In this document: positions 52,819 to 64,000 of the stretch, piece after piece
Layout of the letters: each line of letters starts with the position of its first letter
Position numbering within the stretch: position 1 is the stretch's first letter
Origin: Meandrina meandrites
Lineage: Eukaryota; Cnidaria; Anthozoa; Scleractinia; Meandrinidae
Direction: 5' to 3'
DNA: 64,000 bases
Assembly: GCA_963693305.1 (NCBI GenBank)
Contig: OY855904.1
Location: 31,472,724 to 31,536,723, forward strand
The notes under the pieces: model-generated
Databases searched by the model: none
What the model was told of the DNA's origin: nothing
Seen by the model: the letters and a program-made list of their open reading frames with translations, nothing else
Made by a program: the position numbers and the translations under genes

Positions 52819-53018
52819 NNNNNNNNNNNNNNNNNNNNNNNNNNNNNNNNNNNNNNNNNNNNNNNNNNNNNNNNNNNNNNNNNNNNNNNNNNNNNNNNNN
52901 NNNNNNNNNNNNNNNNNNNNNNNNNNNNNNNNNNNNNNNNNNNNNNNNNNNNNNNNNNNNNNNNNNNNNNNNNNNNNNNNNNNNNNNNNNNNNNNNNNNN
53001 NNNNNNNNNNNNNNNNNN
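52819..53018. other. Assembly gap (200 N)
   Basis: Exactly 200 undetermined bases, a conventional placeholder, so the true distance is unknown. Homology of the inverted arm stops at the gap edge. Confidence 0.98.
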
Positions 53019-53165
53019 ATTCACGATTAATAATCGTGACTGAAAATCTCATAAAGGAACACAAGACGGTTTGAATTCGAGTGGAATGAATTCACGATTA
53101 ATAGTCGTTACGGAACATCCTATCGAGCCACGCGAGACGGCTTGAATGCGAATGGCATGAATTCA
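53019..53165. repeat. Tandem units with CACGATTAATAATCGTG
   Basis: Two units of about 70-75 bases (GAATTCACGATTAATAATCG, ACTGAAAATCTCATAAAGG), related to those at 54635-54970. Confidence 0.8.
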
Positions 53166-53195
53166 CGATTAAAAATCGGGTGTCGGTAAAACGCC

Positions 53196-54620
53196 GACTC
53201 GGGGTCGGGGTCGGGGTCGGGGCCGGGGCCGGGGCCGGGGCCGGGGTCAATTTTTTATTTTTTTTTTTTAAATTCACCGAATCAGAGAAAAAAATAAAAA
53301 TAAAAAATTTATATAAGCGTGTGGCGCATTTCGAGTTGAAAAAACATCTCCTTCACAAAAGAGCCGGGAACTTGATCCTTCCATAAGTTCAAAAGTATAA
53401 AAGAAGAAATTTGTGGTCTAGCAGTGAAATTCTAACAGCTTGGCGGATAGATTGTCCTGCCGACTTCTGAGCGCTAGCTCGAATGAATATTCCCTCACCA
53501 ACAGAAGGATGACCTTTTTCAGGTTTATTATATTGTACAGGCCGATGCGTTTGTGTAGCAAGAGAAAAGAAATTCAGGTTTATATCGTTAAAATAAAACC
53601 GCCATTCGTATTCAAAAAAATATTTACAAGGAAGCAGAATTGTTTTGTTTAGACAGAGAAGCTCCCATGTCCCGCAATCTTAAAGTTTCTACAATACTCT
53701 TAAAATACAAATGGAGGTATCTAGCCATCTCTCCAATTTGTGTGACCAAAATGCGGGAATACATTTTAAATTACCACGGTTTGCACTGATACGCGATGAT
53801 CGAAATCAAAACATCCGACGTTTCCAAGATTTCCGGCGTCAATATCAAAGTTTGAAATGACGTTTCGCATGAGCGATCATGAAGTAAACCGGCCGACAGA
53901 AGACTACAGAAGTTCGGTCAAATTTAACTTTATTACACAACAAAGACATTTTAAAGATTCTGCGAGACTTTACCTTCAGTTTCAAGGCTTTTGCGTTTGG
54001 AAACTGAATGAAACTAAACGGTTTCATAGATCTTAACTAAAAGATTAATTTTGTACAAAGCCGACACTGCCAGACTGAATGTCACGATACATTCCACGGC
54101 TCGGCGAACATAAAGGTTCTGCATGTACCTTATATTTTTGCGGTGTTTATTCGGACCGTTTAGTGAGACGAAACCCTGAAGCTTTCAAAAGAGTTAACTT
54201 GCACCCTGTTAAGGAGATTTGCCCGCGGAATAAAATTTATTTTTCGCCAGTTCACTTTAGTGATCACTCGCCCGAAACGTTCCCGGAAACCCTTTCAAAC
54301 TAGCGCTCAGAAGTCTATCCGCCAAGCTGTTAGAATTTCACTGCTAGACCACAAATTTCTTCTTTTACACTTTTGAACTTATGGAAGGATCAAGTTCCCG
54401 GCTCTTTTGTGAAGGAGATGCTTTTTTCAACTCGAAATGCGCCACACGCTTATGTAATTTTATTATTATTATTTTTTCTTTCTGATTCGGTGAATTTTTT
54501 AAAAAAAGTAAAAAATTGACCCCGACCCCGACCCCGACCCCGGCCCCGACCCCGGCCCCGGCCCCGGCCCCGGCCCCGGCCCCGGCCCCGGCCCCGGCCC
54601 CGGCCCCGGCCCCGGCCCCC
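53196..54620. mobile_element. Inverted-repeat element with GGGGTC/GGGGCC tracts at both ends
   Basis: The left ~275 bases (53196-53471) and right ~320 bases (54303-54620) are inverted copies: GCCGGGAACTTGATCCTTCC and GAAATTTGTGGTCTAGCAG at the left recur as complements at the right. The outermost parts are hexanucleotide runs, (CGGGGT/CGGGGC)n at the left and (CCCCGA/CCCCGG)n at the right. The ~830-bp centre has no recognised gene. Confidence 0.75.
54519..54620. repeat. CCCCGA/CCCCGG hexanucleotide array (~17 units)
   Basis: Starts as CCCCGA units and becomes CCCCGG units. Its G-rich complement is likely to form G-quadruplexes. The inverted counterpart at 53199-53247 is shorter. Confidence 0.9.
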
Positions 54621-54634
54621 TATCAAACCACGCG

Positions 54635-54970
54635 AGACGGCTTGAATGCGAATGGAATGTATTCACGATTGATAATCGTGACTGAAAATCTCATAAAGGA
54701 ACACAGGACGGCTAGAGCTTGAGAGGAATGAATTCACAATTAATAATCGTGACTGAAAATCTCATAAAGGAACACAGGACGGCTAGAGCTTGAGAGGAAT
54801 GAATTCACAATTAATAATCGTGGCTGAAAATCTCATAAAGGAACACCAGACGGCTTGAATTCGAGTGGAATGAATTCACGATTAATAATCGTGACTGAAA
54901 ATCTCATAAAGGAACAAAAGACGGCTAGAACTCGAGTGGAATGAATTCACAATTAATAATCGTGACTGAA
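54635..54970. repeat. ~71-bp tandem repeats, about 4.5 units
   Basis: Units contain GAATTCAC(A/G)ATTAATAATC, GTGACTGAAAATCTCATAAAG and a GGACGGCTAGA block. The spacing of GAATTCAC is 71 bases (for example 54730 and 54801). Confidence 0.88.
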
Positions 54971-56811
54971 GGAACTCTGCATTCATAAGAATTTTTGAAC
55001 ATCATATGTTTTGACAGGTAGGTCAAATTCACGCCTGTGATTGGACACAGTTTGACAGTGAGCCTGGTGATTGGTCACCGTGGACGCCCCCTTACCAAAC
55101 CATGTGCTTCTGTATTTGACCGTTTGAGAAGCTCTGTAAGTTTGTCGTGAACACGGCGGCGGAGGAGTTCGTGAAAACGTTCTTTAATATCGTTGAAGAC
55201 TGATTTACGTGAAGAATTATTGTCTACTAAATTTAAAAAAGTCGGACTATCAAGATCTATTCACAGGGCCACTCACCACAACCAGTCAATGACTTATTCA
55301 TCATTTTTTGAGCGGAAGGCTGCAATGCGAGACAACGAATGAAATCGACATGTGGCTCACCCGCTTAATAAATACACCACAGATGGGTCAGGAAACAAGT
55401 ATGAAGTTTTACACCATGATGGCTGAAAACATTCCACTCGTTCTGTTTTGCAAGCAAGTATTTTATCATGAGATGACTGCAAATTCTTCTACGCAACAAA
55501 CCGAAGAAGTTTATATTGCCAAATGAAATCAGATCACTTGTAGTTGCATGTTCAAACCACCGATGGCATTTAAAGATCGAATATTCAAAGGGAAAGACTA
55601 CTTCAAACCAATATTTAGACCTAGCTGCATGAATTTGTGATGACTCGAAGACGCATACTATATCATGGCCCTGACGTTGTCCTTAAAAGTCATGAAACGC
55701 CAAAAGCAAAGAGGTGAGCTAATGTTTGTTCTACGACTTCATTCATTAACATTGCATTCAATTAAAACAAGTTCAGATTGAAATTAATTAAACAGTAGTG
55801 TTTTCATTGCCGTGTTGAATCTAGCTGCACCGACTCTAATAAATGTAAAACCGATTGACTTTTTTCCCGCGTAAAACGCAATTTTGGCGCGATCGAAAAT
55901 TCAGACTCTCAGAAAATTCAGTTGCTCTGTGTCTGTGCGAGAAAACGATCATTCGAAAAATTTTGAACATTTCAAGAGTTATGTGGCTAGTAGGTTAACA
56001 GTTTTAGCCCAAAAGAAACTCGCCACGAGATTGAATATAAACTCATCCAAAACACTAGCTTTCGAATAAACCGCATTGCACAGTTAAGACAGTTTATTTG
56101 GTACGAGTAAAGACAGCAAAGTATCTTAAGTATAAAACAGTTCTGCAAAGGAAATCTGACGAATTTTTGCTCGGCTATATTTTTAGAAAGCATCATTAAC
56201 AAGATAAACTTTTTTCTTTTGGAAGACGCTGGTTTCAGTCGGACTTTTTGCGTGACGTGGCATCGCTTTGTAAATAAGATCGCCCAAAATCAAATTTGAA
56301 TCGTGCAAAACCCTTTCAGTGAAAACTCTTTATTCCAAGAGGTTAAGGCCTTTTCATCACGATATACTATTTAACTTTTCCACTGGAAGTATATTTTTCC
56401 AAAGACCTACAAGTGTCATCGCGAAAAGGCCGGTGAATCATCTTTCACTTTGTTAAATTGTGTGTCGAATCGAGTGAATTGGAAGTGTTCTCAGATTTCA
56501 TCGGTTATGTTTTTCGGCGGGGGTGGCGTTTGTATTAAAATAAAAATAAATAGGAAAGCCCTCAGCTCCCGCCGATAAATTGAAGCGTCCTTATTGAAGT
56601 TATCTACTAGGTTTTTGTCGATAGAAGACAGTCTGATTTGAAGATCTCTTATCATGTTTTATCGATTGCCGTTACGACGCGGAGTTTGCCTTGGACGTGA
56701 CTGTCAAAAATATACATGCCGTGTAGATATCAGCATAAAGCTTAGGTTTGAATTAATTTTGTAGAAGTCGAATTTTGGAAAACGGTTGGCCATTTTTTCC
56801 CGTGGATGCGT

Positions 56812-57245
56812 TTCGAATTAAGGCCCTAAATAGAGCTAAATTAATTAACTTTACGCTTGAAAATTCGCATCGATCGCGTTGTTTACATAGTCGTGAAATC
56901 TGATGCAGGAATATGGTTCGCAAACACGGGCGCGAATGAATTTCAGTTTCGGAACGCAATTACTTTTTATTTTCCCCCTTCAACGCTTTTCGAATTACAG
57001 TGTAAAAGAACTTTTTCACAGCGTTCGAATTAAGGCCCTAAATAGAGCTAAATTAATTAACTTTACGCTTGAAAATTCGCATCGATCGTGTTGTTTACAT
57101 AGTCGTGAAATGTGATGCAGGATGCAGGAATATGGTTCGCAAACACGGGCTCGAATGAATTTCAGTTTCGGAAAGCAATTACTTTTTATTTTCCTCCTTC
57201 AACGCTTGTCGAATTACAGTGTGAAAGAACTTTTTCACAGAGTTC
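56812..57245. repeat. Two-copy tandem duplication (~212 bp)
   Basis: CGAATTAAGGCCCTAAATAG occurs at about 56815 and 57025, and both copies continue through GAATATGGTTCGCAAACACG to CTTTTTCACAG. The second copy has a 6-base internal duplication (GATGCA). Confidence 0.88.
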
Positions 57246-57809
57246 TTGAAGAACAAACAACTTAAGAGATCCGCCCGGGGCTGCAAATTTTCGGCGACCG
57301 TTCTGTTCCCGACGAGCGAGCGCTGTTTCAGCTGGTTTGCACCGCTTCCGAGGAAAGGAAAATTACTAGAAAAATGTCGCCCTATAACACGGGCTGGAAT
57401 AAATTGAACCCAATTTCTCTTGTTTACTTTCTTTTTCGTTGAGTGTTTAAAGAATAAAAGTGGCTTTTAAGTGGATTCTTGAAGTTTAGTTTACTTTCGT
57501 ACCGGCTGAAATCGTGCTGTTGTTTGACTATTCGCACCGTCTCGCGTTTTACTCGTAGAAGAGCGAAAGACAAAGAAAATATCGTTCGTGAAAGCACTTG
57601 TTAGATAAAAGTATTTGCTCTATGAAACGTTTGTTGGACCAAAAGTGCGGCTCAGTTACATTTACTTCACAGCAAGCCCCGTGCTGAGTATATCTTGAGT
57701 TTGAATATTTTTTCGTAATGGCGGCCGGTCAAGTGAGATTTGGCTTTGAATCATCCTCTTGATGGGAAATAGGCAACCACGATAAATAAGGACGTTTGGC
57801 GTGACACGC

Positions 57810-58010
57810 GATTATTAATCTTGAAATTTACGATTATTAAGTGTACATTCTGTCAAATGTAGTTATTAATCGTGGATTTTAAGATTATTAAGCGCAAGTT
57901 ACAAGATTATTAATCGTAACAGACGCGTTTCACGATAAATAACTGCAAAGTGTCACCTTTCACGATTAATAAGGCTAAAGGACGTGTTTTAGGGCAAATA
58001 ATCGTGAAAG
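57810..58010. repeat. Cluster of degenerate CGATTATTAAT / CACGATTAAT motifs
   Basis: About eight copies in both orientations (ACGCGATTATTAATC, TTATTAATCGTGG, TTCACGATAAATAA, TTTCACGATTAATAAGG). They share the core of the repeats at 53019-53165 and 54635-54970, so the whole 53-58 kb region may be one large element with subterminal binding sites. Confidence 0.7.
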
Positions 58011-58081
58011 ATGTCACTCCAGAAATAGAAAAACACTCCAGAATTAGATAAACCCCTGTTCTTGTTAACTTCTTTTTTAAG

Positions 58082-61000
58082 ATCTTACCGATCCATGCTG
58101 CCTGCATCAATCCAAATGGTGATTACCTAAAAGCTCTGTTGAACTCAGTACCAGAACATAGTATTCCAGACAAAGATGGCTTTAAACCAATGCATTATGC
58201 TGCAGCCTGTGAAGGTCCTGGCCCTCTAAAGGTGTTGTTGGCGAGGTATGTTGCTGGCTAGCTTAAGTTTATTACAGATGGGTTCCTCTGTGTTGCAGTA
58301 GATGCAGCACCAATTTTGGCCAAAACGTCATTGAAGAATTGACATACATGATGAAGGGCATGTGACTGTCACCAGAATAACCAGCATAAAAAGAGATCTC
58401 ATGCTCAATCCTGCATTGTTTACGCAATTTCTCAGACCTTGCAGCACTAAGTTCTGCAATGTAGTTTGCCTCAATAATCAACATATTTAACTCAACACAT
58501 TTACTTCATAGAAGAGTTAGTTCACAGAGGGGTTAGATGTGCCTATTATGTCACTGGGAAAATAGTATTTGGGTCGATGGGACTGGGAATCAAACCAAAA
58601 ATAGGAATGGGAAGCATATCAGTACGATGATGTACATGTGGTAACTCAGCGAAACAGCAAAACAAGTACAATCCAATATGGCGGCAATTATGGAATCAAC
58701 TCAAACTGAAGTCATGGAAATGAAATACGTTTCCTCTTCTTACCTAGTAACACACAGATATTGTTCACCCAAAGTTAAAGCTACTAAAAATTTCTTATTC
58801 TGACAAATGAACAAATGAATAAGTGAAACTCAACAGTATTAGTGATAAGAAATGGCAGAAATAAAAACATGGGTAAGGATAATTTTAACAACACAATCAT
58901 TACTGCACGTAGAGTATGTTTGAGCCTGGATTTCCCTAAAATTTCACTGCCTATACTCTGGTATTTAGACAAACAATGGGCTGGGAAATGAGATTTATAC
59001 CCCCCTTCAGTACCCTCTTCACAGTAGACACAGCATAGCAAAATTTCCACCTTTGTCTGGGAATATTTAAAAGTCATTGCAGCCATTTTTTAAAGTTGTA
59101 TGAAGAAGGAAGTATTTCCATCGAATGGAAAAAAGTCTGTACCACTTTTTTCAGGGGAGCTGACCCAAACGACCCTGGGCCAAAAGGTGTCACACCTCTA
59201 ATGATTGCTTGTAAACATGGGCGAGATGAGAATGTTAAAGAGCTTTTGGCAATGGAGGATCAGAACATTGATGATTTGGTGGATGCCGAGGAAGTAAAGA
59301 AACCAAGAGTTACAATTGATGTTAAGAATAAGCACACCAAGGCAGCAATCCACTATGCGGCTAAAAAAGGCCACCTGGTAAGCACTGCTGTTGTGTTTAA
59401 CTTTCAGAAGTCAGTGGCAGGCATGGTAACTTTGATATTAGTGGATGCAATGCAAACTAAGGTTATGAGTTTGAGGTTGGACATTGCCCTTGTGATGAAA
59501 ACGATGCCTTCCTGAGTGAACAAATGGGTTGCAGTGTTGCACACCATTCCATTGCCTTGAGACAAAGTTTTTTATTTATTTTTGACAATCTTGTCAGATC
59601 TTTTTTACCACTGCCTTTATGATAGGTTTCGTTTGAAGGGCCCAATTAACAATTTGTGCAAGAACTGTAAGAGGTGTTGTCAAGTTCCATGTCCACTCTG
59701 TGACAGCTCTGTCTGTCTCACTTCTTGCATTTCCATTGCCTATTTGAAACAACACCCATCAAGGAGTTGGCAAAAAGATGCCAAAAACAGTTATTTATCA
59801 GACATTTTGTCTAGTCGCAATGGTGTGGCACATAGTAACATGCACATCATATGTACAGTCTCATGCAATTATGATCTTACAATAATAATATTATTATTAA
59901 GTGGGTTCTATCCCCATGTCTCTGTACGTTCATCTAAGAGACCAGCTTTATCACTTATTTACAAAGCACTTTGTGCGAGTTTAAGTTATTGATTTGCATC
60001 AAATAAGGCTTTTTTTTTCAACAGAGCACCATAAAGCTGCTGGTAACTGCTGGTGGCAATGTAGACCTTCAAACCGGCTCTTACAAAGGAAATGTTTCAG
60101 CCTTAATGCTGGCAGCTGCTAAAGGGCATCTGGATGTTGTTAAAGGACTTGTAGAACTCAAAGCTTCACCTGACAAGAAAGGTGGGACAAACTCAGTTTT
60201 AGATAAATGTGGGGAGGGTAGAAAAGTCTGTGCAAATCTTACTCATAAGGTGGTATTATAATTATTAATGGTATTATAATTATGAATTTGTGGCAAACAC
60301 ACTAAGTGAGTCATAGGCAATCTTACAGATGTCTATCTAAGTGGTCATTTTGTTGCCATAACTTGCTTATGGTCTCAGGAGATCAAGATTATATACTATT
60401 GTATATCCATTATTAATAGGTAAATGGAACAAAACAGCCCTGATGTATGCAGTAAAGAATGGTCACTCGCCAGTTGCAGCATACCTTCTGAGGATTGGTG
60501 TTGATCCATGTGTGGCAGACACATCTGGTAACACTCCAATTCACTATGCTGCAGCATATGGCTGGCTGCATTGCTTAAAGATGCTGATTAAAGCTGGAGC
60601 AGATCCAAATGCAGCTAACCAATGGAAGGCAAGTACAATAGCCAAGAATCTGGTTTCATAGAGCTAATCTAATAGATGATTGGCTACTTTTTGAAAGGGG
60701 AAGGTTATTTATTATTTTATAATGCACTGTTTCATTGCTATGTAACAGGATAGGACACTATTGTCATCATTGTTAATTTTGGCACAGAAACGAAAATATT
60801 CACAAGTGTCAGGCCTTGTTGGTTCAATTTCCAGTACATGGGATAGGCTTACCAATGGACTACTAAACTGACCAAAAACAGCCATTTGTGACCTCATCAT
60901 CTTCCATGCTAGAAGGTGTTTTGATAATCATTTGCAAGACTAGTGAAAAAAGTATATTTACTATGCCTAAGCAAGCATGATGGGGTGAGAAGTATGCCAG

Positions 61001-63672
61001 AGAAATAAGTAAACAAAGGGGACATTAGAGGCCAAACAAAGAGAAGCAATGAAAAGCCCCAAGACTAGTGGAATACATGTTTTCTAGTCCCAAAACTTTT
61101 TTTTTTGTTTCTAGCACAAAGTGAAAGGGATGCTTGCTTCCATTTCCTGTGAAGTTTAAAAGATTGTCTTGCTGCCATCCTATGGAAAACAGCCAGAAAC
61201 TGGCATGTGCGGTGGTGATGGCTTTTTAAATGTGGGGAGGGGAGAGGGGAATCTAGGAGTGAATTGGTTAAGTGCAAACATCAGCATTAATCACTGTCAC
61301 CTTGTCTGAATTCTACAGGATTTTGTTTCACTTTTTTAGGTCACGCCACTAGCCATAGCTCTCATGAAAGACCAGATGCCTTGTGCTGATCATCTTTTAA
61401 GTCTGGAAAATGTTGATGTCAACTTTCCTGATGACTGTGGTCGCACTTTGCTGTGCCAAAAGCTCCGCTGTTCAACTCTTAATGAGTTGCTGTTACAGAA
61501 GGTGTCGTACCTTGTGGAAAAGAAAGGTGCTGATGTGAACAAAGCAGATGTTGAAAAATGGACACCGGTATGTTACAAGTTTGTTGCAGAACTGCTTAGT
61601 ACATGACAGATCCAGTGGTTCAGTTTATCCCATATTAAGGACTTCAAGTGGAAAAATGCTGTCATTCAATGATGTTATAAAAAGTCCAGTCTGTTGCTGT
61701 TCCATTGTTAATCAGTTTAGCCGTGATGTTATTGGCTCTAAGACTTGTGTAAAATTTTTCAGGAGCAATTCGTCAGTTTTGATTTGATCATTTCTTGGTT
61801 CTGGTTGTTGTGAAAAAGGTGCTTCTTAAATGCCAGTAGTTACAGTTGACCTCTGTTTAGATGCAATTGTTCTGAGTTTGTGTATCAGCTTTTAAGAGTC
61901 AGTCGTTAAACTTTAAGTTAGTTTGTACTGTATAAAGGTAAGGGGGATTTGCACTTAACTACTCATATGTAATTATGACTCACATGTAATTATTTCATTT
62001 ATGTTTGTTGTCTGCAGCTTCATTATCTGGCAGCTAACTCTATTTATGAACGGCAATCTTATGTAAGTCAACTTGTTCATTGTTTTAGCTTTGTTGAGAA
62101 CCATTTTTGTCATCCCATGTTTCAACTTTCACCTCTCATCTCCTAGCAGTTGCCTGTTTTCCAGGACTTTTTACGAGGTAAAATCAGTTTTGAAACAGCA
62201 TTTCAACCAGTTTCACTGGTCTTCTTCAGGTTCGATGATCTAAAATGTCAATATGGGAAAAACACTGTGAAATGAAAGTGGTCAACAATCTTGACGACCT
62301 GGAAACATGGAGACCAGTTCTAATTAACCTTTTTGATCGTGAGAAAGTCCACAATAGACAATGAACTGTAGCATTTGTACATTTATGTGTACCTGATGTA
62401 TCTCAGACTGCATTTCCCTTGCATTTTGCTGTGACTTTTACATCATGTAGTGGGCAAGATTTGCTTCTCTGTGCGAAGTGAAATAGTAACAACTACAATA
62501 ATAACTCCCCCATCCTTAGGATTAAAAATCAAAACAGAAGTGACAAGTATTCACAGTGGTAATATGGTAGCAGTTAACAGTGATATTAGACATATTAAAG
62601 AGAAATAGGAAAGTAAACGAGAGTAAGATAAACAAAGTTTAAAAATGGCACTCACATGGATTTCTGGGTTTGATTTTCATAGAATTACGACCTGTCATAT
62701 TCGCCGCCTCCGTCACTTATGATGCCACTTGCTGAGGTGTCATGTCAACTAGCCAGACTCTTTGTATCAGCTGGGGCAGACTTGGATGCCATCAACAAAG
62801 AAGGGCAAACACCTATAATGGTCGCCATCTTACAGGTAAGTTTTGTTTCATGTTATGTGCACTTCATGCACATGCTTCATATCTCAAGGTCACTCATTGG
62901 TAACAAACCAATGCTTCGATGCTGGTGCTGTAAAAGGCATTTAGAAGACATCCTGTAAGAAAGTGCATGCTAAAAGCCGTAATTCTATAACTTGTTAGAA
63001 ATGCAGAACTAGCACGAGCTGTCGAGTTGTTCCCACAGCATTTCTTGTTCTCCTAAACTTCCACTTGTGTTTCTATAACTAAAAAAAAAAAAAAAACACG
63101 GAACATGTTTTTCTATCTCTTTAATAACCCATGGGAACTCAAGAGACCCATGTCTCACTCTCTTGCAATACACTTGGCGTGGTTTAGGAGTTTATCCATT
63201 TGGTAACTTTTTAATCATGGTGATGCATGTGTTTCATTTATAAATGACCACCTGAAGCCCATGTCTGTGCTTGCATTGTCCAAGTAGGTAGTTGAAGCAT
63301 AGATCAAATATCAAGTGACATGAGTAACAATGTCTTGGTCATTGCTTTTGGTTGGTAAATGTTAGACTTGCTTTTTCTCTGCTCCGCCATTTTGCATAAA
63401 TCCAAGTGAATAATCACTCACGCACTTTTAAATAAACTTTCAAATGAATGTTGTAATTAATTAACTGTAATGTTTATGCTTAGACTGTACCCTTATGCTA
63501 ATAATGTCACTGTGATTATTTTAAGAACAATTTTCCTCTGATTGAGGCACTTTTGGAATGTGGTGCCAAAGGATCTGTGGGGAAAGATAAGGCTGGTTCC
63601 CAAGTGTTGCATTTCCAAGCAGGAAAAGCTGATAAATTGGACCTATCCAATCTGTACCCAGAGGCTCGAGTT
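58082..63672 (+). CDS. Ankyrin-repeat protein, internal part (8 exons)
   Basis: Exons: 58082-58245, 59155-59377, 60025-60181, 60420-60628, 61340-61567, 62018-62062, 62683-62835, 63526-63672. They join in one frame (1326 nt, 442 residues) with no stop. Introns are GT-AG except the fourth, which has a GC donor (AAG/GCAAGT at 60629). At least eight ankyrin units are visible, with motifs such as DGFKPMHYAAA, GVTPLMIACKHG, TKAAIHYAAKKGHL, VSALMLAAAKGHLDVV, NKTALMYAVKNGH, NTPIHYAAAYGW, RGADPN/KAGADPN and QTPIMVAILQ. Ankyrin stacks bind other proteins. The start and the end of the gene, and any catalytic domain, lie outside what I can see. An ankyrin-PARP protein of the PME-5/tankyrase type is one possibility from memory, unproven here. 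Confidence 0.85.
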
Positions 63673-64000
63673 GTAAGTGACTTTTTGTACCAGACCTACA
63701 GATCTAGTATGGTTCAATACAGAGTAGTGGTCCTTGCATGGGTACTGCTTACTGGCTATGGTGCACTTATTAATAGTAATGTCACCATTCTCTTTCCCTG
63801 TAAATACAACAAAGTGTAAACAGATATACAGGGACATTTTGCGAAGTGTGTATGGATTACCAAGAGTTTCATGTAGATATCAGTAATTATCACAAGTGAC
63901 ATCTTTATGGAAATAAAGGCAGGAAAGTTGTCGTAATTTTGCAGTTTTGTGTTGATTATCGGTGCTTGAACTAAAGTTTTAACCCTTTTGAAACTGAAAT

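Larger units (their letters stand above)
54971..58081. other. Transposon-derived and intergenic sequence before the ankyrin gene
   Basis: This contains a ~212-bp tandem duplication (56812-57245) and a cluster of ATTATTAATC/CACGATTAAT motifs at 57810-58010. A possible short exon ending in a donor site (ATG 55665, AGAG/GTGAGC at 55713) is present, but its phase does not fit the first ankyrin exon. I therefore do not call a gene. Confidence 0.45.

Noticed and set aside
54516..54722. Thr-Pro/Ala-Pro repeat protein
   Set aside because: It is a translation of the CCCCGA/CCCCGG array.
55665..55713. Possible first exon of the ankyrin gene (ATG to a GTGAGC donor)
   Set aside because: Its phase does not match the exon at 58082 and no connecting exon is visible.

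Overview
The window reads as animal nuclear DNA: AT-rich, genes split by GT-AG introns, and very dense in DNA transposons, foldback elements and simple repeats. A degenerate tRNA-type SINE and the kind of virus-like element present make an anthozoan cnidarian (a stony coral, for example) my best guess. That guess rests on recall rather than on a diagnostic gene.

Layout. (1) 1-1425 is one copy of a dispersed sequence. A second copy lies at 16512-23885, split by at least four nested transposons. (2) 2907-10582 (+) is a complete seven-exon gene for a membrane protein with a signal peptide, three CUB domains, a Thr/Pro/Ser-rich stalk, one membrane helix and a short tail. It sits in the left arm (about 3091-13206) of a large inverted duplication. 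The right arm (about 45219-52818) carries a second copy of the gene on the minus strand, whose first exon is missing at a 200-N assembly gap (52819-53018). (3) 24141-41246 is a 17.1-kb Polinton/Maverick (adintovirus-like) element with identical 211-bp terminal inverted repeats and a short target duplication. (4) 53019-58020 is transposon-derived sequence with CACGATTAAT-type repeats and GGGGCC tracts. (5) 58082-63672 (+) is part of an ankyrin-repeat gene; eight exons join in frame and both ends lie outside the recognisable part.

The Polinton encodes a protein-primed DNA polymerase B, a retroviral-type integrase, an A32-type packaging ATPase, an adenain-like protease, a candidate major capsid protein, a minor capsid-like protein, a collagen-like fibre, a parvovirus-type phospholipase A2 protein, a two-helix membrane protein and several small basic or charged proteins. 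Replication genes (polymerase, integrase) lie on the right, virion genes in the middle, and the fibre and small genes on the left. Almost all genes are separated by a few tens of bases, except for one 0.8-kb noncoding block (25623-26432) full of palindromes and tandem repeats.

Most interesting signals: a TATATA(A/G)G-like motif only 8-15 bases before the start codons of many Polinton genes, too close to be an ordinary Pol II TATA box; a zinc-ribbon-like N-terminal tag on three consecutive, otherwise different proteins, one of them the phospholipase; the palindrome-rich hub; 159-bp hairpins inside the terminal repeats of a protein-primed element; and two frame breaks at A-rich runs (upstream of the protease and at the polymerase N-terminus) that may be decay, sequencing error or programmed frameshifts.
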